Notes: generated from the sequence alone by a model not told the origin. A stretch of DNA of 64,000 nt from Micromonospora pisi (GCF_003633685.1 NZ_RBKT01000001.1:1736001-1800000), one strand, 5' to 3'; positions 1 through 8,100 are shown, numbered from the stretch's first letter. Numbers and translations are program-made.

Positions 1-183
1 GGCGACGATCAGGTGGGTCGGCCGCTCGTCCCGGAGGACGTTGATCAACATCGAGGTGAAGCCGTACACCGCGTTTGTCGGCTGGCCGGTCGTGGTGGAG
101 AAGTTCTCCACCGGCAGGGCGAAGAAGGCCCGGTAGGCCAGCGAATGGCCATCCAACAACAGGAGGCGGGGTGCGTCGGTCAC
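1..183 (-). CDS. polA: DNA polymerase I, N-terminal part (runs off the left edge)
   Basis: These are the first 61 codons of DNA polymerase I, reading leftwards off the window. The beginning of the 5'-3' exonuclease (flap nuclease) domain is visible: RLLLLDGHSLAYRAFFALP carries the first metal-binding Asp of that family, followed by TTTGQPTNAVYGFTSML, typical of actinobacterial PolA. The enzyme fills repair gaps and removes RNA primers. I chose the GTG at 181-183 because a TAGAGT -10-like hexamer ends 7 nt upstream and no ribosome binding site is seen, which fits a leaderless transcript. An in-frame ATG at 211-213 is the alternative. The hairpin at 267-300 separates the gene from the upstream liv operon. 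Confidence 0.93.
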   Translation of the reverse strand, partial: MTDAPRLLLLDGHSLAYRAFFALPVENFSTTTGQPTNAVYGFTSMLINVLRDERPTHLIVA

Positions 184-266
184 CCTGCCGACTCTAGTCG
201 GGGCCACCGACATCCCGGTCACGCCCCACGCGGCGGGGATCACCGGCCAACGGGACGAACAACACG

Positions 267-300
267 AATTCGGGCCCGGCGCACGCGCCGGGCCCGAATT
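267..300 (-). terminator. Terminator hairpin after the liv operon
   Basis: A perfect inverted repeat has arms of 16 nt (267-282 and 285-300, arm AATTCGGGCCCGGCGC) around a 2-nt centre. It lies 13 nt beyond the livF stop and upstream of polA on the same strand. The A/T ends of the stem give a short U-containing foot on the minus-strand RNA. Confidence 0.8.
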
Positions 301-312
301 GGTGGGACGTGG

Positions 313-1023
313 TCAGGCCACGCCCAGGTACGCCTCCTTGACCGCCGGGTCGGTCAGGAGTTCCTGTCCGGAACCCTCCTTGACGATCCGGCCGGTCTCC
401 AACACGTAACCGCGGTGGGCCCGGGAGAGCGCCTGCTGCGCGTTCTGCTCCACCAACAGGATCGTGGTGCCCTGCTCGTTGATCCGCGTGATGATCTCGA
501 AGATCTGCTGGATCAACTTGGGCGCCAGACCCATCGAGGGCTCGTCGAGCAGGAGCAACCGGGGCCGGGTCATCATGGCCCGACCGACCGCCAGCATCTG
601 CTGCTCACCGCCGGAGAGCGTGCCGCCAGGCTGCTTGCGCCGCTCGAGCAGCCGGGGGAAGAGGCCGTACACCATCTCCAGGTCCTCGGCGATGCCCGCC
701 TTGTCCCGTCGGGTGTAGGCACCCATCTCCAGGTTCTCGTGCACCGTCATGCCGGGGAAGACCCCCCGACCCTCCGGCGACTGCCCGATCCCACGGATCA
801 CCCGCAGGTCGGCGCGCATCTTGGTGACATCGGTACCGTCGAACCGGATCGAACCGGCGGCAACCGGACGCAGACCGGAGATGGCCCGCATCGTGGTCGT
901 CTTGCCGGCACCGTTCGCCCCGATCAGGGCCACGATCTCGCCCTCGGCGACGGTCAGGCTGATGCCGTGCAGCGCCTGGATCCGGCCGTACAGCAGGGTC
1001 AGGTTGTCGATCTCAAGCAGCAT
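313..1023 (-). CDS. livF: Branched-chain amino acid ABC transporter, ATP-binding protein LivF
   Basis: This 236-residue ABC ATPase is of normal LivF length. It has Walker A GANGAGKTT near residue 35, the signature LSGGEQQ near 137, Walker B LLLLDEPSMGLAP near 156 and an H-loop equivalent in LLVEQNA, where the Gln replacing His is normal for LivF. It energises branched-chain amino acid uptake together with LivG at the cytoplasmic face of the LivHM permease. Its ATG overlaps the end of livG by 11 nt, so the two are translationally coupled. It is the last gene of the operon and is followed by a strong hairpin. Confidence 0.93.
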   Translation of the reverse strand: MLLEIDNLTLLYGRIQALHGISLTVAEGEIVALIGANGAGKTTTMRAISGLRPVAAGSIRFDGTDVTKMRADLRVIRGIGQSPEGRGVFPGMTVHENLEMGAYTRRDKAGIAEDLEMVYGLFPRLLERRKQPGGTLSGGEQQMLAVGRAMMTRPRLLLLDEPSMGLAPKLIQQIFEIITRINEQGTTILLVEQNAQQALSRAHRGYVLETGRIVKEGSGQELLTDPAVKEAYLGVA

Positions 1024-1972
1024 CTTCCGACACCCCCAGGTAAGCCGCGATCACCTTCGGGTCGTCGCGGACCTCGGCCGGCGTACCCTCGGCGATCTTC
1101 TGACCGAACTCCAGCACCACGATCCGGTCGGTGACGCCCATGACGAGCCGCATGTCGTGCTCGATGAGCAGCACCGTGACGCCACGGTCCCGGATCTTGC
1201 GGATCAACTGGAGCAGGGCCTCCTTCTCCGCCGGGTTGAAGCCGGCAGCCGGCTCGTCCAGGCAGAGCAGGGTCGGATCGGTGGCCAGCGCGCGGGCGAT
1301 CTCCAACCGGCGCTGGTCACCGTAGGAGAGGTTGCGGGCCAGGTTCTCCGTGTGGCTGTTCACCCCGACGAAGTCGAGCAGCTCACGAGCCTTCTCCTTG
1401 CCCTGCTTCTCCTCCCGCCAGTGCCGGGGCAGCCGCAGCAGCGCGCTGGGCACGCTGGTCCTGTGGTGCGCGTCCGCGCCCACCTGCACGTTCTCCAGCA
1501 CGGTCATCTCGGGGAAGAGACGAATGTTCTGGAACGTACGGGCGACACCCAACTTGGTGATCTTGAAGCGCTTCTGCCCGCTGAGCTTGCGGCCCTGGAA
1601 CCGGATCTCGCCCTCGGTCGGGGTGTAGACCCCGGTCATGGCGTTGAAGCAGGTGGTCTTCCCGGCGCCGTTCGGACCGATCAGGCCGAGGATCTCCCCC
1701 TTGTAGAGGGTGAAGTTCACCTGGTTCAGCGCCACCACCCCACCGAAGCGCAGCGTGACGTTGTCCACCTCGAGCAGTGGCTCACGGCCGGCCGGCGGTA
1801 CCGCCGGCCCCGGGGTCTCCTCGCGCGGCGAGGGGATCTGTGCTGTCGGCCCGTGCGCGGCCTCGGCGCCAACGCCGGACTCCGGCGGGGAACCCACCTC
1901 GACCCGGGCGTCCGGGGCGAGATCACGCTCGCTGGTCACATCCCGCTCACTGCCCATCTGCGGCTCACTCAA
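1013..1972 (-). CDS. livG: Branched-chain amino acid ABC transporter, ATP-binding protein LivG
   Basis: This ABC ATPase has 319 residues. The canonical LivG body starts near residue 67 (LLEVDNVTLRFGGVVALNQV) with Walker A GPNGAGKTT, signature LSYGDQRRLEIARAL and Walker B LLCLDEPAAGFNP. About 65 acidic, Pro-rich residues precede it, which is unusual for LivG (about 255 residues). Either the chosen ATG at 1972 is real and gives a disordered N-terminal tail, or an internal start is used. The ATG overlaps the livM stop by 8 nt, which favours the long form. The protein pairs with LivF. Confidence 0.9.
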   Translation of the reverse strand: MSEPQMGSERDVTSERDLAPDARVEVGSPPESGVGAEAAHGPTAQIPSPREETPGPAVPPAGREPLLEVDNVTLRFGGVVALNQVNFTLYKGEILGLIGPNGAGKTTCFNAMTGVYTPTEGEIRFQGRKLSGQKRFKITKLGVARTFQNIRLFPEMTVLENVQVGADAHHRTSVPSALLRLPRHWREEKQGKEKARELLDFVGVNSHTENLARNLSYGDQRRLEIARALATDPTLLCLDEPAAGFNPAEKEALLQLIRKIRDRGVTVLLIEHDMRLVMGVTDRIVVLEFGQKIAEGTPAEVRDDPKVIAAYLGVSEDAA

Positions 1973-3155
1973 CGACCGCCACCTCCTTCTGCCGGTCCTT
2001 GAGCTCGGCGGCCCGCCGCCGGTTCGGCCACAGACCCTGCGGCCGGAAGATCATCACCACGATGAGAAGCACACCGAAGATGAAGTAACGCAGCGACGTG
2101 GGGCTCACGTCGTAGTCCCGACCGGCGATGCTGACCACCTCGGGCAGACCGAAGACGTCCCCGACCGAGCGTAGCCACTCCGGAATGTAGATCACCAGGA
2201 AGCCACCGAGGATCGCGCCACCGATGCTGCCGGCACCACCGAGCAGCACGGCCGCCAGCACCAGGATCGAGTTCTCGAGCGAGAAGGTGGAGGAGTTGAC
2301 GAAGGTCGCCTGCCCCGCCCAGAGCGAGCCGGAGAGACCACCGACCGCCGCGCCGATCGCGAACGCCCAGAGCTTGAACCGGAAGGTCGGCACACCCATG
2401 ATCTCGGCCGCGTCCTCATCCTCCCGGATCGCGACCCAGGCCCGACCGACCCGGCTCCGGGAGAGGTTGCGGATCAGGAACACGGCGATGATGATCACGG
2501 TGAGGAGCAGCCAGTAGTACGGCTTGAACTCGAAACCGAAGATCGGGGAGCCGTCCGACCACTTGCCGGGGGGATGCGCCACCGAGGGGATGCCCCGGTC
2601 ACCGTTGAGCACCCAGTCCTGGTTCTTCGCCACGATCCGGATCATCTCGGCGAAGCCGAGTGTCACGATCGCCAGGTAGTCACCGCGCAGCCGCAGCGTC
2701 GGGGCGCCGAGCAGCACCCCGGACAGGAGCGCCAACGCGATCGCGATCGGCACCGTGACCAGCCACGGCCACGGGCTCTCCAGCCAGTTGTACTCGGTGA
2801 TGAGCTTGCTCTCCGGCGAGGTGAGCAGGGCGACGGTGTAGGCGCCGACCGCGAAGAAGCCGAAGAAACCGAGGTCGAGCAAGCCGGCGTAACCGACCAC
2901 CACGTTCAGGCCGAGCGACAACAGCACGATCCAGGCACAGTAGAAGAGCACCGCGGCCATGTCGTTGCTGGTGGTGTAGAGCGGAATCCACACACCCGGG
3001 ATGTTCAGGTACTCGTAGAACCACTTGTTCGGCAGGATGTAGAGGAAGGCCACGAAGACCAGCAGCCCTGCGATCCGGACCGGCTTCGGCAGTGAGTCGA
3101 GCGTGTGGCCGACGCGGCTGGTGGCCTCGTGCCACCGGGTTCGGAAGTCGGTCAT
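1965..3155 (-). CDS. livM: Branched-chain amino acid ABC transporter permease LivM
   Basis: This polytopic membrane protein has 396 residues and about ten hydrophobic segments. It carries the LivM hallmark GYAGLLDLGFFGFFAVGAY near residue 90 and the cytoplasmic coupling loop around RAWVAIREDEDAAEIMGVPT near residue 240, which docks to the LivFG ATPases. It forms the membrane channel with LivH. About 30 soluble residues come before the first segment. The start overlaps the livH stop by 4 nt (ATGA), showing tight coupling. Confidence 0.92.
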   Translation of the reverse strand: MTDFRTRWHEATSRVGHTLDSLPKPVRIAGLLVFVAFLYILPNKWFYEYLNIPGVWIPLYTTSNDMAAVLFYCAWIVLLSLGLNVVVGYAGLLDLGFFGFFAVGAYTVALLTSPESKLITEYNWLESPWPWLVTVPIAIALALLSGVLLGAPTLRLRGDYLAIVTLGFAEMIRIVAKNQDWVLNGDRGIPSVAHPPGKWSDGSPIFGFEFKPYYWLLLTVIIIAVFLIRNLSRSRVGRAWVAIREDEDAAEIMGVPTFRFKLWAFAIGAAVGGLSGSLWAGQATFVNSSTFSLENSILVLAAVLLGGAGSIGGAILGGFLVIYIPEWLRSVGDVFGLPEVVSIAGRDYDVSPTSLRYFIFGVLLIVVMIFRPQGLWPNRRRAAELKDRQKEVAVVE

Positions 3156-4102
3156 GCCCGCGCCCTTCCCAACGACTCACCGAGCAGGCCGGTCGGCCGG
3201 AACATCAGCAGGGTGATCAGCACGACGAAGGAGATCAGGTCGCGCCACTGCGAGCCGAAGACCGCCGAGCCGTAGTTCTCCACCAGCCCGAGCAGCACAC
3301 CGCCGATAGCGGCGCCGCGCAGGTTGCCGATACCACCGAGCACCGCGGCGGCGAACGCCTTGAGCCCGAGCAGGAAGCCGATGTTGTACCGGGTGTTTCC
3401 GCTCTTCATGTCACTGAAGACCGCGGCCACACCGGCCATCAGACCACCCAGGACGAAGACCAGGGCGATCACCCGGCTCTTGTTGACGCCCATCAGCGCG
3501 GCGGTGTTGGCATCCTGGGCCACCGCCCGGATACCCCGGCCGAACCGGGTCCTGTTCACGAAGAAGTCCAGGCCGACCATCATCAGGATGGCCACGCTCA
3601 GGGTGAGCAGCTGAACCGGGGTGACGTGGAATCCGCCGATGGTGATCACCGGGTCGGTGGGGAGCAGTCGCGGCGCACCGATCTGACGCCGCTGGGTCAG
3701 CGCCCCCATCAGCTCCATCAGGGCGTACGAGGCGCCGATGGCGGTGATGAGGAAGGCCAGTGGCGGTGCGTTGCGCCGCCGCAGTGGGCGATAGGCCGTC
3801 ACCTCGATCAGGAGGGCGGTACCGCCGGAGAGGGCCGCGGCCGCGACAATCGCGACCACGATCAGCAGCAGCGCCTTCGTCACCGAGGGTCCGTCGCTGT
3901 TACTGTTCAGGCCGAAGAAGCCCCAGGTCCACACGGCGGCGAAGGTGCCGATCATGAAGACCTCGGAGTGCGCGAAGTTGATGAGGCGAAGGACGCCGTA
4001 CACAAGGGTGTAGCCGAGGGCGATGAGAGCGTAGATCGCGCCCTGGACCAGCCCTGTCGTTGTCAGTTCCGGGAATCCCCGGAAGAGTTCTGCAAAGTCC
4101 AC
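3152..4102 (-). CDS. livH: Branched-chain amino acid ABC transporter permease LivH
   Basis: This is the second liv permease, about 316 residues with roughly eight membrane segments. It begins with a short amphipathic stretch and then GLVQGAIYALIALGYTLVYG, the LivH signature. The frame is open further upstream to 4276, but I place the start at the GTG 4100-4102. It has a GGAG ribosome binding site 5 nt upstream, gives the normal family length, and the upstream ATG (4144) lies inside the hairpin at 4131-4158. The coupling loop sequence RAVAQDANTAALMGVN is present near residue 200. Confidence 0.88.
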   Translation of the reverse strand: MDFAELFRGFPELTTTGLVQGAIYALIALGYTLVYGVLRLINFAHSEVFMIGTFAAVWTWGFFGLNSNSDGPSVTKALLLIVVAIVAAAALSGGTALLIEVTAYRPLRRRNAPPLAFLITAIGASYALMELMGALTQRRQIGAPRLLPTDPVITIGGFHVTPVQLLTLSVAILMMVGLDFFVNRTRFGRGIRAVAQDANTAALMGVNKSRVIALVFVLGGLMAGVAAVFSDMKSGNTRYNIGFLLGLKAFAAAVLGGIGNLRGAAIGGVLLGLVENYGSAVFGSQWRDLISFVVLITLLMFRPTGLLGESLGRARA

Positions 4103-4130
4103 CAAAGCTCCGAGGGGTTGCGTGATACGG

Positions 4131-4158
4131 GTGTGGCCGGCCATGACGCCGGCCACAC
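4131..4158 (-). terminator. Intercistronic hairpin between livK and livH
   Basis: Arms GTGTGGCCGG (4131-4140) and CCGGCCACAC (4149-4158) enclose an 8-nt loop. The hairpin sits in the 113-nt gap between the binding-protein gene and livH and has no U-tract. That fits a partial terminator or mRNA stabiliser keeping binding-protein message above permease message, as is common in ABC import operons. Confidence 0.65.
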
Positions 4159-4215
4159 CAGCACTATTCGTATTTGTTACGCACCGATCCGGTTCGCGCC
4201 TGGCGCCCGATCGGG

Positions 4216-5385
4216 TCAGCCCTTCGGGATCTCCAGATCCGGTGCCCAGGCACCGTTGGTGGCCTTGAACGCCCACACCTTCACCTGAGCGGGGTCAAGC
4301 TCGCCGTTCGCCTCCCACTTGTAGGTCACGCCGGAGGCGGCGCCAGCCTTGTTGTAGGTGCCGAGGAAGGCCTGGATGTCGGCGCGGGTGGTCTTGCCGG
4401 CCTTGATCGCCTCAAGGTAGATGTTGGCGAGGTCGTACGACACGTCGGCGTAGACGCCCGGGTCGACACCGTTGAACTTCGCCTTGAAGTCGGTCACGAA
4501 GGTGCCCTTGGCCGCGGTGGCCGGGCCACACGGGCAGGTGGAGATGGTGCCCTCGACGTCCTTCTGACCGGTCACCGACAGCATGTTCGCGTCGTTGATG
4601 CCGTCGCCGCCGATGAACGTACCGGTCCAGCCGTTGGCGCGGAGCTGCTTGAGGAACGGCGCCGCCTCCTCGGTGTAACCCGCGTAGAACAGCACGGTCG
4701 CGCCACTGGTCTTGACGCTGGAGATCTGCGCGCCGAACTCCTGCGCGTTGTCGACCACCTTGTCGGTCTTGACGACCAGCGGGCCGAGCACCTTCTTCGC
4801 CTCGTCGGCGAGACCGGCGCCGTACGCGGACTGGTCGTCGATGACGAAGACCTTCTCCGCCTTGATAACGCTCTTGATGTAGTTGGCGATCGCCGGGCCC
4901 TGCGAGAAGTCGTTACCCACGCCACGGTGGAAGACCTTCCAGCCCTTGGTGCTCAGGCTCGGACGGGTCGCCGACGGGGTGATGCTCGGCAGGGTGGCCT
5001 GCTCGAAGATGGGCAGCGCGACCTCGGACTCACCCGAGAACGCCGGCCCGACCATTCCCACGATCTTCGTGTCGGCGGCCGCGCTGGTGGCCAGACCACC
5101 AGCCAGGTCGGCCTTACCCTGCGAGTCGAACGGGGCCACCGTCACCTGGCAGTCCGCGTTCGCCTTGTTGTACTGCTCGACGGCAAGGTCGACACCCTGC
5201 TTCATCGGCGTCACGAGCCCGGCATCCGCACCGGACAGCGCACCGAAGAAACCGATCTTGAGGTCGCACGCCTGGCTCCCGGAGCCGGTGCCCGAACCCT
5301 CGTCCTGCTTGCACGCGGTAGCGCCACCAACTAGCAGCGCCGCCATGGCGACACCGCCGAGGACGCGTACGAAGTTTTGCCTCAA
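4216..5385 (-). CDS. livK: Branched-chain amino acid ABC transporter substrate-binding lipoprotein (LivK/LivJ family)
   Basis: About 389 residues, first gene of the liv operon. A short signal peptide ends in the lipobox VGGATAC, so the mature protein is lipid-anchored outside the membrane. The body is a type I periplasmic-binding fold (LKIGFFGALSGADAGLVTPM; later FVIDDQSAYGAGLADEAKKV, the leucine-binding-protein pattern). The frame is open up to 5463, but I choose the TTG at 5383-5385: it has GGAGGAGG 8-10 nt upstream and yields a compact signal peptide. The ligand is probably Leu/Ile/Val, but related amino acids or amides are possible. Confidence 0.88.
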   Translation of the reverse strand: MRQNFVRVLGGVAMAALLVGGATACKQDEGSGTGSGSQACDLKIGFFGALSGADAGLVTPMKQGVDLAVEQYNKANADCQVTVAPFDSQGKADLAGGLATSAAADTKIVGMVGPAFSGESEVALPIFEQATLPSITPSATRPSLSTKGWKVFHRGVGNDFSQGPAIANYIKSVIKAEKVFVIDDQSAYGAGLADEAKKVLGPLVVKTDKVVDNAQEFGAQISSVKTSGATVLFYAGYTEEAAPFLKQLRANGWTGTFIGGDGINDANMLSVTGQKDVEGTISTCPCGPATAAKGTFVTDFKAKFNGVDPGVYADVSYDLANIYLEAIKAGKTTRADIQAFLGTYNKAGAASGVTYKWEANGELDPAQVKVWAFKATNGAWAPDLEIPKG

Positions 5386-5595
5386 GGCTGAAACCCCTCC
5401 TCCATCCACGAGTCCGGTGCCGCGGGCAGATGAGCCACGACAGCGCCGAACGAGACCGTTCACCCGGTCTGGCGGGGGACGTTATCCCACCAGCCAGACA
5501 TGCCGGTAGGTCTAGCTGCCCGCTTTCACTCAACCGTTACGTAGCGTGGCAAGGTTTGCGCTCTGTTGTTATAGATGCGAGCTTCCGCAAGAAGA

Positions 5596-6810
5596 TCAGA
5601 ATGTCGATGAAAGCCGCGCCTGCCAGGCACGGGACTCTCGGCCATCATCGGTAACCATCACTACCTGCCCGGACGTCGCGGCGATCGATGCCGCCGTGTC
5701 GCCGCCCGCCGGCACGGCAACCGGCAGCGCCACCGGAGACCACCGGTCGGCGGTCGCATCCGACATCCACAGTCGGTGACCCTCTGCCGCGACCGTGGCC
5801 GCGAGAACCCGGTCGCCGTACGTCGCGACCGCCTCCACCCCGGCGATCATCCCGGCGCCCGCGACGCCGAATCCGGCGGCGGCCCGCCAACCCTCGCCGG
5901 CTGCCCCGTCGGGAACCGCCGGCCCGCCCCCGGCCGTCGGGTCCGCCAGGCGCCAGGTGCCGAATGTGGCACCCCGCGAACCCAGGGCCAGCACCACGTC
6001 GCCCACCCGGAGCAGCCGGTGGACGGCCTCGTCGGAACCGCTGGCGGGTAGGGAGATCCGGTCCCAGGTCAGCCCGTCGGGCGACCACCAGACGAACGGG
6101 TCATGGTCAGGTCGCCCGGGCGCCCGTCCGCTGCCACCGACCAGCCAGCCGTCGGCGACCGCGAGCGCGTCCGTCGCCGAGGTACGCAGTTCGACGTCGC
6201 TGGCCAGCCGGGGTGCGTTCTCGACGAGTTGGAAGTCGGCGCCGTCCGGTGACCGCCAGACCGCGGCCCCGCTCTCCCGTCCGCCGGCGATCAGCCACCC
6301 GTCCGGTCCACCGGCGACCCGACTGACGTTGACCGCCGCCGGGCCGCCGTACAGTTCGAACGCGGCCGACACCTCGACCAGCGCGCCATCCGGCAACTGC
6401 CGCCAGGTCCGCACCCTCGGGTTACCGTGCGCGCCACCCGCCTTGGCGCCGATCACCGCGATCCGGCCGTGCCGGCAGCCGACCGCGTAGAGGATCGCCC
6501 GCTCGCCGTAGTAGCTACTCGGCACGAGCCGTACGGCGCTCCAGTTCCGGGCGTCGGCGCTCGTCCAGGCGGCAGGTCGGGTGGCACCGTCGATTCCGCC
6601 GATTGCGCCGACCACATACCAGCGGCCGGCACAGGTCACCGCGTCTCGGAGCATCGGCCGACCGTCCGGTCCGGCCGGCATCGGCAGCGTCACCGCCCGC
6701 CAGTCCGGTCGAACCTGGTGCTGCGCCTGGTCAGCGGCGGGGCGCTCGCAACCGGCGATCAGCAGGACCGACGCGACGAGCCCCGCGACGAACCGCCGAC
6801 CGATGGGCAT
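5596..6810 (-). CDS. Secreted lipoprotein, probable beta-propeller
   Basis: 404 residues with a clear lipoprotein signal peptide: positively charged MPIGRRF, hydrophobic core and lipobox LIAGC near residue 20. The mature part repeats a pattern of G-rich strands with W-x-S-x-D (WTSADARNWSAV, WRSPDGADFQLV, WWSPDGLTWDRI, WMSDATADRWSPV). That resembles Asp-box or sialidase-like blades, so a beta-propeller is likely. No catalytic motif is recognised. It is monocistronic, located between the liv promoter region and the ANTAR regulator. The function is unknown; an extracellular binding or sensing role is only an inference. Confidence 0.75.
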   Translation of the reverse strand: MPIGRRFVAGLVASVLLIAGCERPAADQAQHQVRPDWRAVTLPMPAGPDGRPMLRDAVTCAGRWYVVGAIGGIDGATRPAAWTSADARNWSAVRLVPSSYYGERAILYAVGCRHGRIAVIGAKAGGAHGNPRVRTWRQLPDGALVEVSAAFELYGGPAAVNVSRVAGGPDGWLIAGGRESGAAVWRSPDGADFQLVENAPRLASDVELRTSATDALAVADGWLVGGSGRAPGRPDHDPFVWWSPDGLTWDRISLPASGSDEAVHRLLRVGDVVLALGSRGATFGTWRLADPTAGGGPAVPDGAAGEGWRAAAGFGVAGAGMIAGVEAVATYGDRVLAATVAAEGHRLWMSDATADRWSPVALPVAVPAGGDTAASIAATSGQVVMVTDDGRESRAWQARLSSTF

Positions 6811-6838
6811 GTGCCGATCCTAGGGGCGCTCCACAGAC

Positions 6839-6877
6839 GACGAAGGGGGCCAATTCTCCGCCACTGGCCCCTTCGTC
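6839..6877 (-). terminator. Terminator hairpin after the ANTAR regulator
   Basis: Arms GACGAAGGGG(G)CCA (6839-6852) and TGGCCCCTTCGTC (6865-6877) have one bulged G and a 12-nt loop. The hairpin lies between the stop of the ANTAR regulator gene and the start of the lipoprotein gene on the same strand. Confidence 0.7.
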
Positions 6878-6974
6878 TCCGCCGATCGTGGACCTGTTTT
6901 CCGCCGGTCGCGCCACCGGTTCCGCCGGTGCGACCGCCCCGACGTCCCGGTGAGCCGGCCCCGACGGCTCAGGT

Positions 6975-7592
6975 TCAGCTCGCCTCGGTCGGCTCCGCGC
7001 CGGTCCCCTCGGCCAGGATCCGCTCGGCCACCTCACGCATGGTCATCCGGTGGTCCATCGCGGTGCGTTGGATCCACTTGAACGCCTGCGGCTCGGTCAT
7101 GCCGTACGTCGTCATCAGCGCGCCCTTGGCCCGCTCCACGGTCTTGCGGATCTCCAGGCGGTCGGTCAGCCCGGCCACCTCGGACTCGAGTGCGGCGATC
7201 TCGGAGTACCGGGACAGCGCGATCTCGATCGCCGGCACCAGGTCACTCTTCTGGAACGGCTTCACCAGGTACGCCATCGCACCCGCCGCCCGCGCCCGCT
7301 CGACCAGGTCGCGCTGACTGAACGCGGTGAGGATGACCACCGGTGCGATCCGGCCACCGGCGATCCGCTCGGCCGCCGCCAGCCCATCCATGATGGGCAT
7401 CTTGATGTCGAGGATGACGAGGTCGGGCTTGAGTTCCTCGGCCAGGCGCACCGCGGTCTCCCCGTCACCCGCCTCCCCCACCACGTCGTAGCCCTCTTCG
7501 ACCAGCATCTCGGCGAGATCCAGCCGGATGAGCGCCTCATCCTCGGCGATCAGCACCCGCCTACGCTCGATACCCGCCTGCGTGTCGGCCAC
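6975..7592 (-). CDS. pdtaR: ANTAR-domain response regulator (PdtaR type)
   Basis: 205 residues. An N-terminal receiver domain (RRVLIAEDEALIRLDLAEML, phosphoacceptor Asp in VILDIKMP near residue 61, and conserved Thr and Lys in ILTAF and YLVKPF) is followed by a short coiled coil. The C-terminal ANTAR RNA-binding domain runs from about 140 to 195 (RAKGALMTTYGMTEPQAFKW). Phosphorylated ANTAR proteins bind paired hexaloop RNA stems and act as antiterminators. The partner in mycobacteria is the histidine kinase PdtaS; no kinase is adjacent here. The start is the GTG at 7590-7592. The gene is divergent from the tRNA-like gene. Confidence 0.9.
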   Translation of the reverse strand: MADTQAGIERRRVLIAEDEALIRLDLAEMLVEEGYDVVGEAGDGETAVRLAEELKPDLVILDIKMPIMDGLAAAERIAGGRIAPVVILTAFSQRDLVERARAAGAMAYLVKPFQKSDLVPAIEIALSRYSEIAALESEVAGLTDRLEIRKTVERAKGALMTTYGMTEPQAFKWIQRTAMDHRMTMREVAERILAEGTGAEPTEAS

Positions 7593-7699
7593 GAACCTCT
7601 ACCCCCAGCGCTCTTGTCCGACACCCGCCCGGCCGGGTGTCGCCGTCATCAGCGTAGTGGGTACCCTAGACCCGGCCTACTCATCAGGTCCGTGGTTGC

Positions 7700-7773
7700 G
7701 TCCCCGTATTCCAACCGGTAGAGAAACGGAGCTCAAACCTCCGACAGTGTGGGTTCGAATCCCACCGGGGGCA
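7700..7773 (+). tRNA. tRNA-like gene, anticodon CAA (Leu), short variable loop
   Basis: A cloverleaf can be folded by hand. The acceptor stem is GTCCCCG (7700-7706) with CGGGGGC (7766-7772). The D-stem is TTC/GAA (7709-7711, 7723-7725), only 3 bp as in class II tRNAs. The anticodon stem is CGGAG/CTCCG with loop CTCAAAC (7732-7738), giving anticodon CAA. The T-arm is GTGGG-TTCGAAT-CCCAC (7749-7765), followed by discriminator A at 7773. The CCA end is not encoded. The variable region is only ACAGT (5 nt), although real tRNA-Leu carries a long variable arm. It is therefore either an unusual functional tRNA or a tRNA-derived element. Confidence 0.72.
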
Positions 7774-7858
7774 CGTCAAGTAACCGCAAACGCGGAGCGT
7801 GGTCGCGCGACCACTCCCGGCAGGGAGCGTCGCGTAAACCCGGCAACACGATCTTCGG

Positions 7859-7892
7859 AAGGCGCCACCCGGCAACTCGGGTGGCGCCTTTT
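7859..7892 (+). terminator. Rho-independent terminator downstream of the tRNA-like gene
   Basis: A 13-bp perfect stem (AAGGCGCCACCCG 7859-7871 with CGGGTGGCGCCTT 7878-7890) with a 6-nt loop is followed by a run of T (7889-7892) on the plus strand. It ends the tRNA-like transcript about 85 nt after the mature 3' end. The stretch between contains a 16-bp palindrome GTGGTCGCGCGACCAC (7799-7814). Confidence 0.8.
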
Positions 7893-7997
7893 CTGATGTT
7901 GGATCGGTGGCTTGTCCGGAACCCGACACGCCACCGCGACCCGCCTCGCCGGCCGAGCCGCGGGCTGCGCGTACGGGCGGAGACCATCCGGGGCTGC

Positions 7998-8003
7998 TAG
8001 AGT
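7998..8003 (+). promoter_or_regulatory. Candidate -10 box of the ABC-F leader transcript
   Basis: TAGAGT matches the actinobacterial -10 pattern and would start a transcript near 8010, giving a leader of about 200 nt before the ABC-F gene. No good -35 is visible 17 nt upstream. Confidence 0.4.
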
Positions 8004-8056
8004 GGCTGCCGATTGTTCGGGTACATGCAAGTGGTCGGGAACAAAGGGGACCAGAC

Positions 8057-8086
8057 ATGGCGGGTGACGTCGACATCTCCGGGTAA
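8057..8086 (+). CDS. Upstream mini-ORF (9 codons) in the ABC-F leader
   Basis: ATG at 8057 encodes MAGDVDISG and stops at TAA 8084-8086. The ATG is preceded by AAGGGGA at 6 nt, a better ribosome binding site than that of the main gene. It is followed by a hairpin (GGCCATCG 8101-8108 with CGATGGCC 8131-8138) and a second GC stem (GCGCGGC 8170-8176 with GCCGCGC 8180-8186) before the main start. This layout resembles ribosome-dependent attenuation leaders of antibiotic-resistance genes. Whether the peptide is made and senses a drug is inference. Confidence 0.5.
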   Translation: MAGDVDISG

Positions 8087-8100
8087 AACCGGACATGTTA

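Noticed and set aside
7700-7773. Pseudogene call for the tRNA-like gene
   Set aside because: All stems pair perfectly and a dedicated terminator follows, so decay is not apparent.
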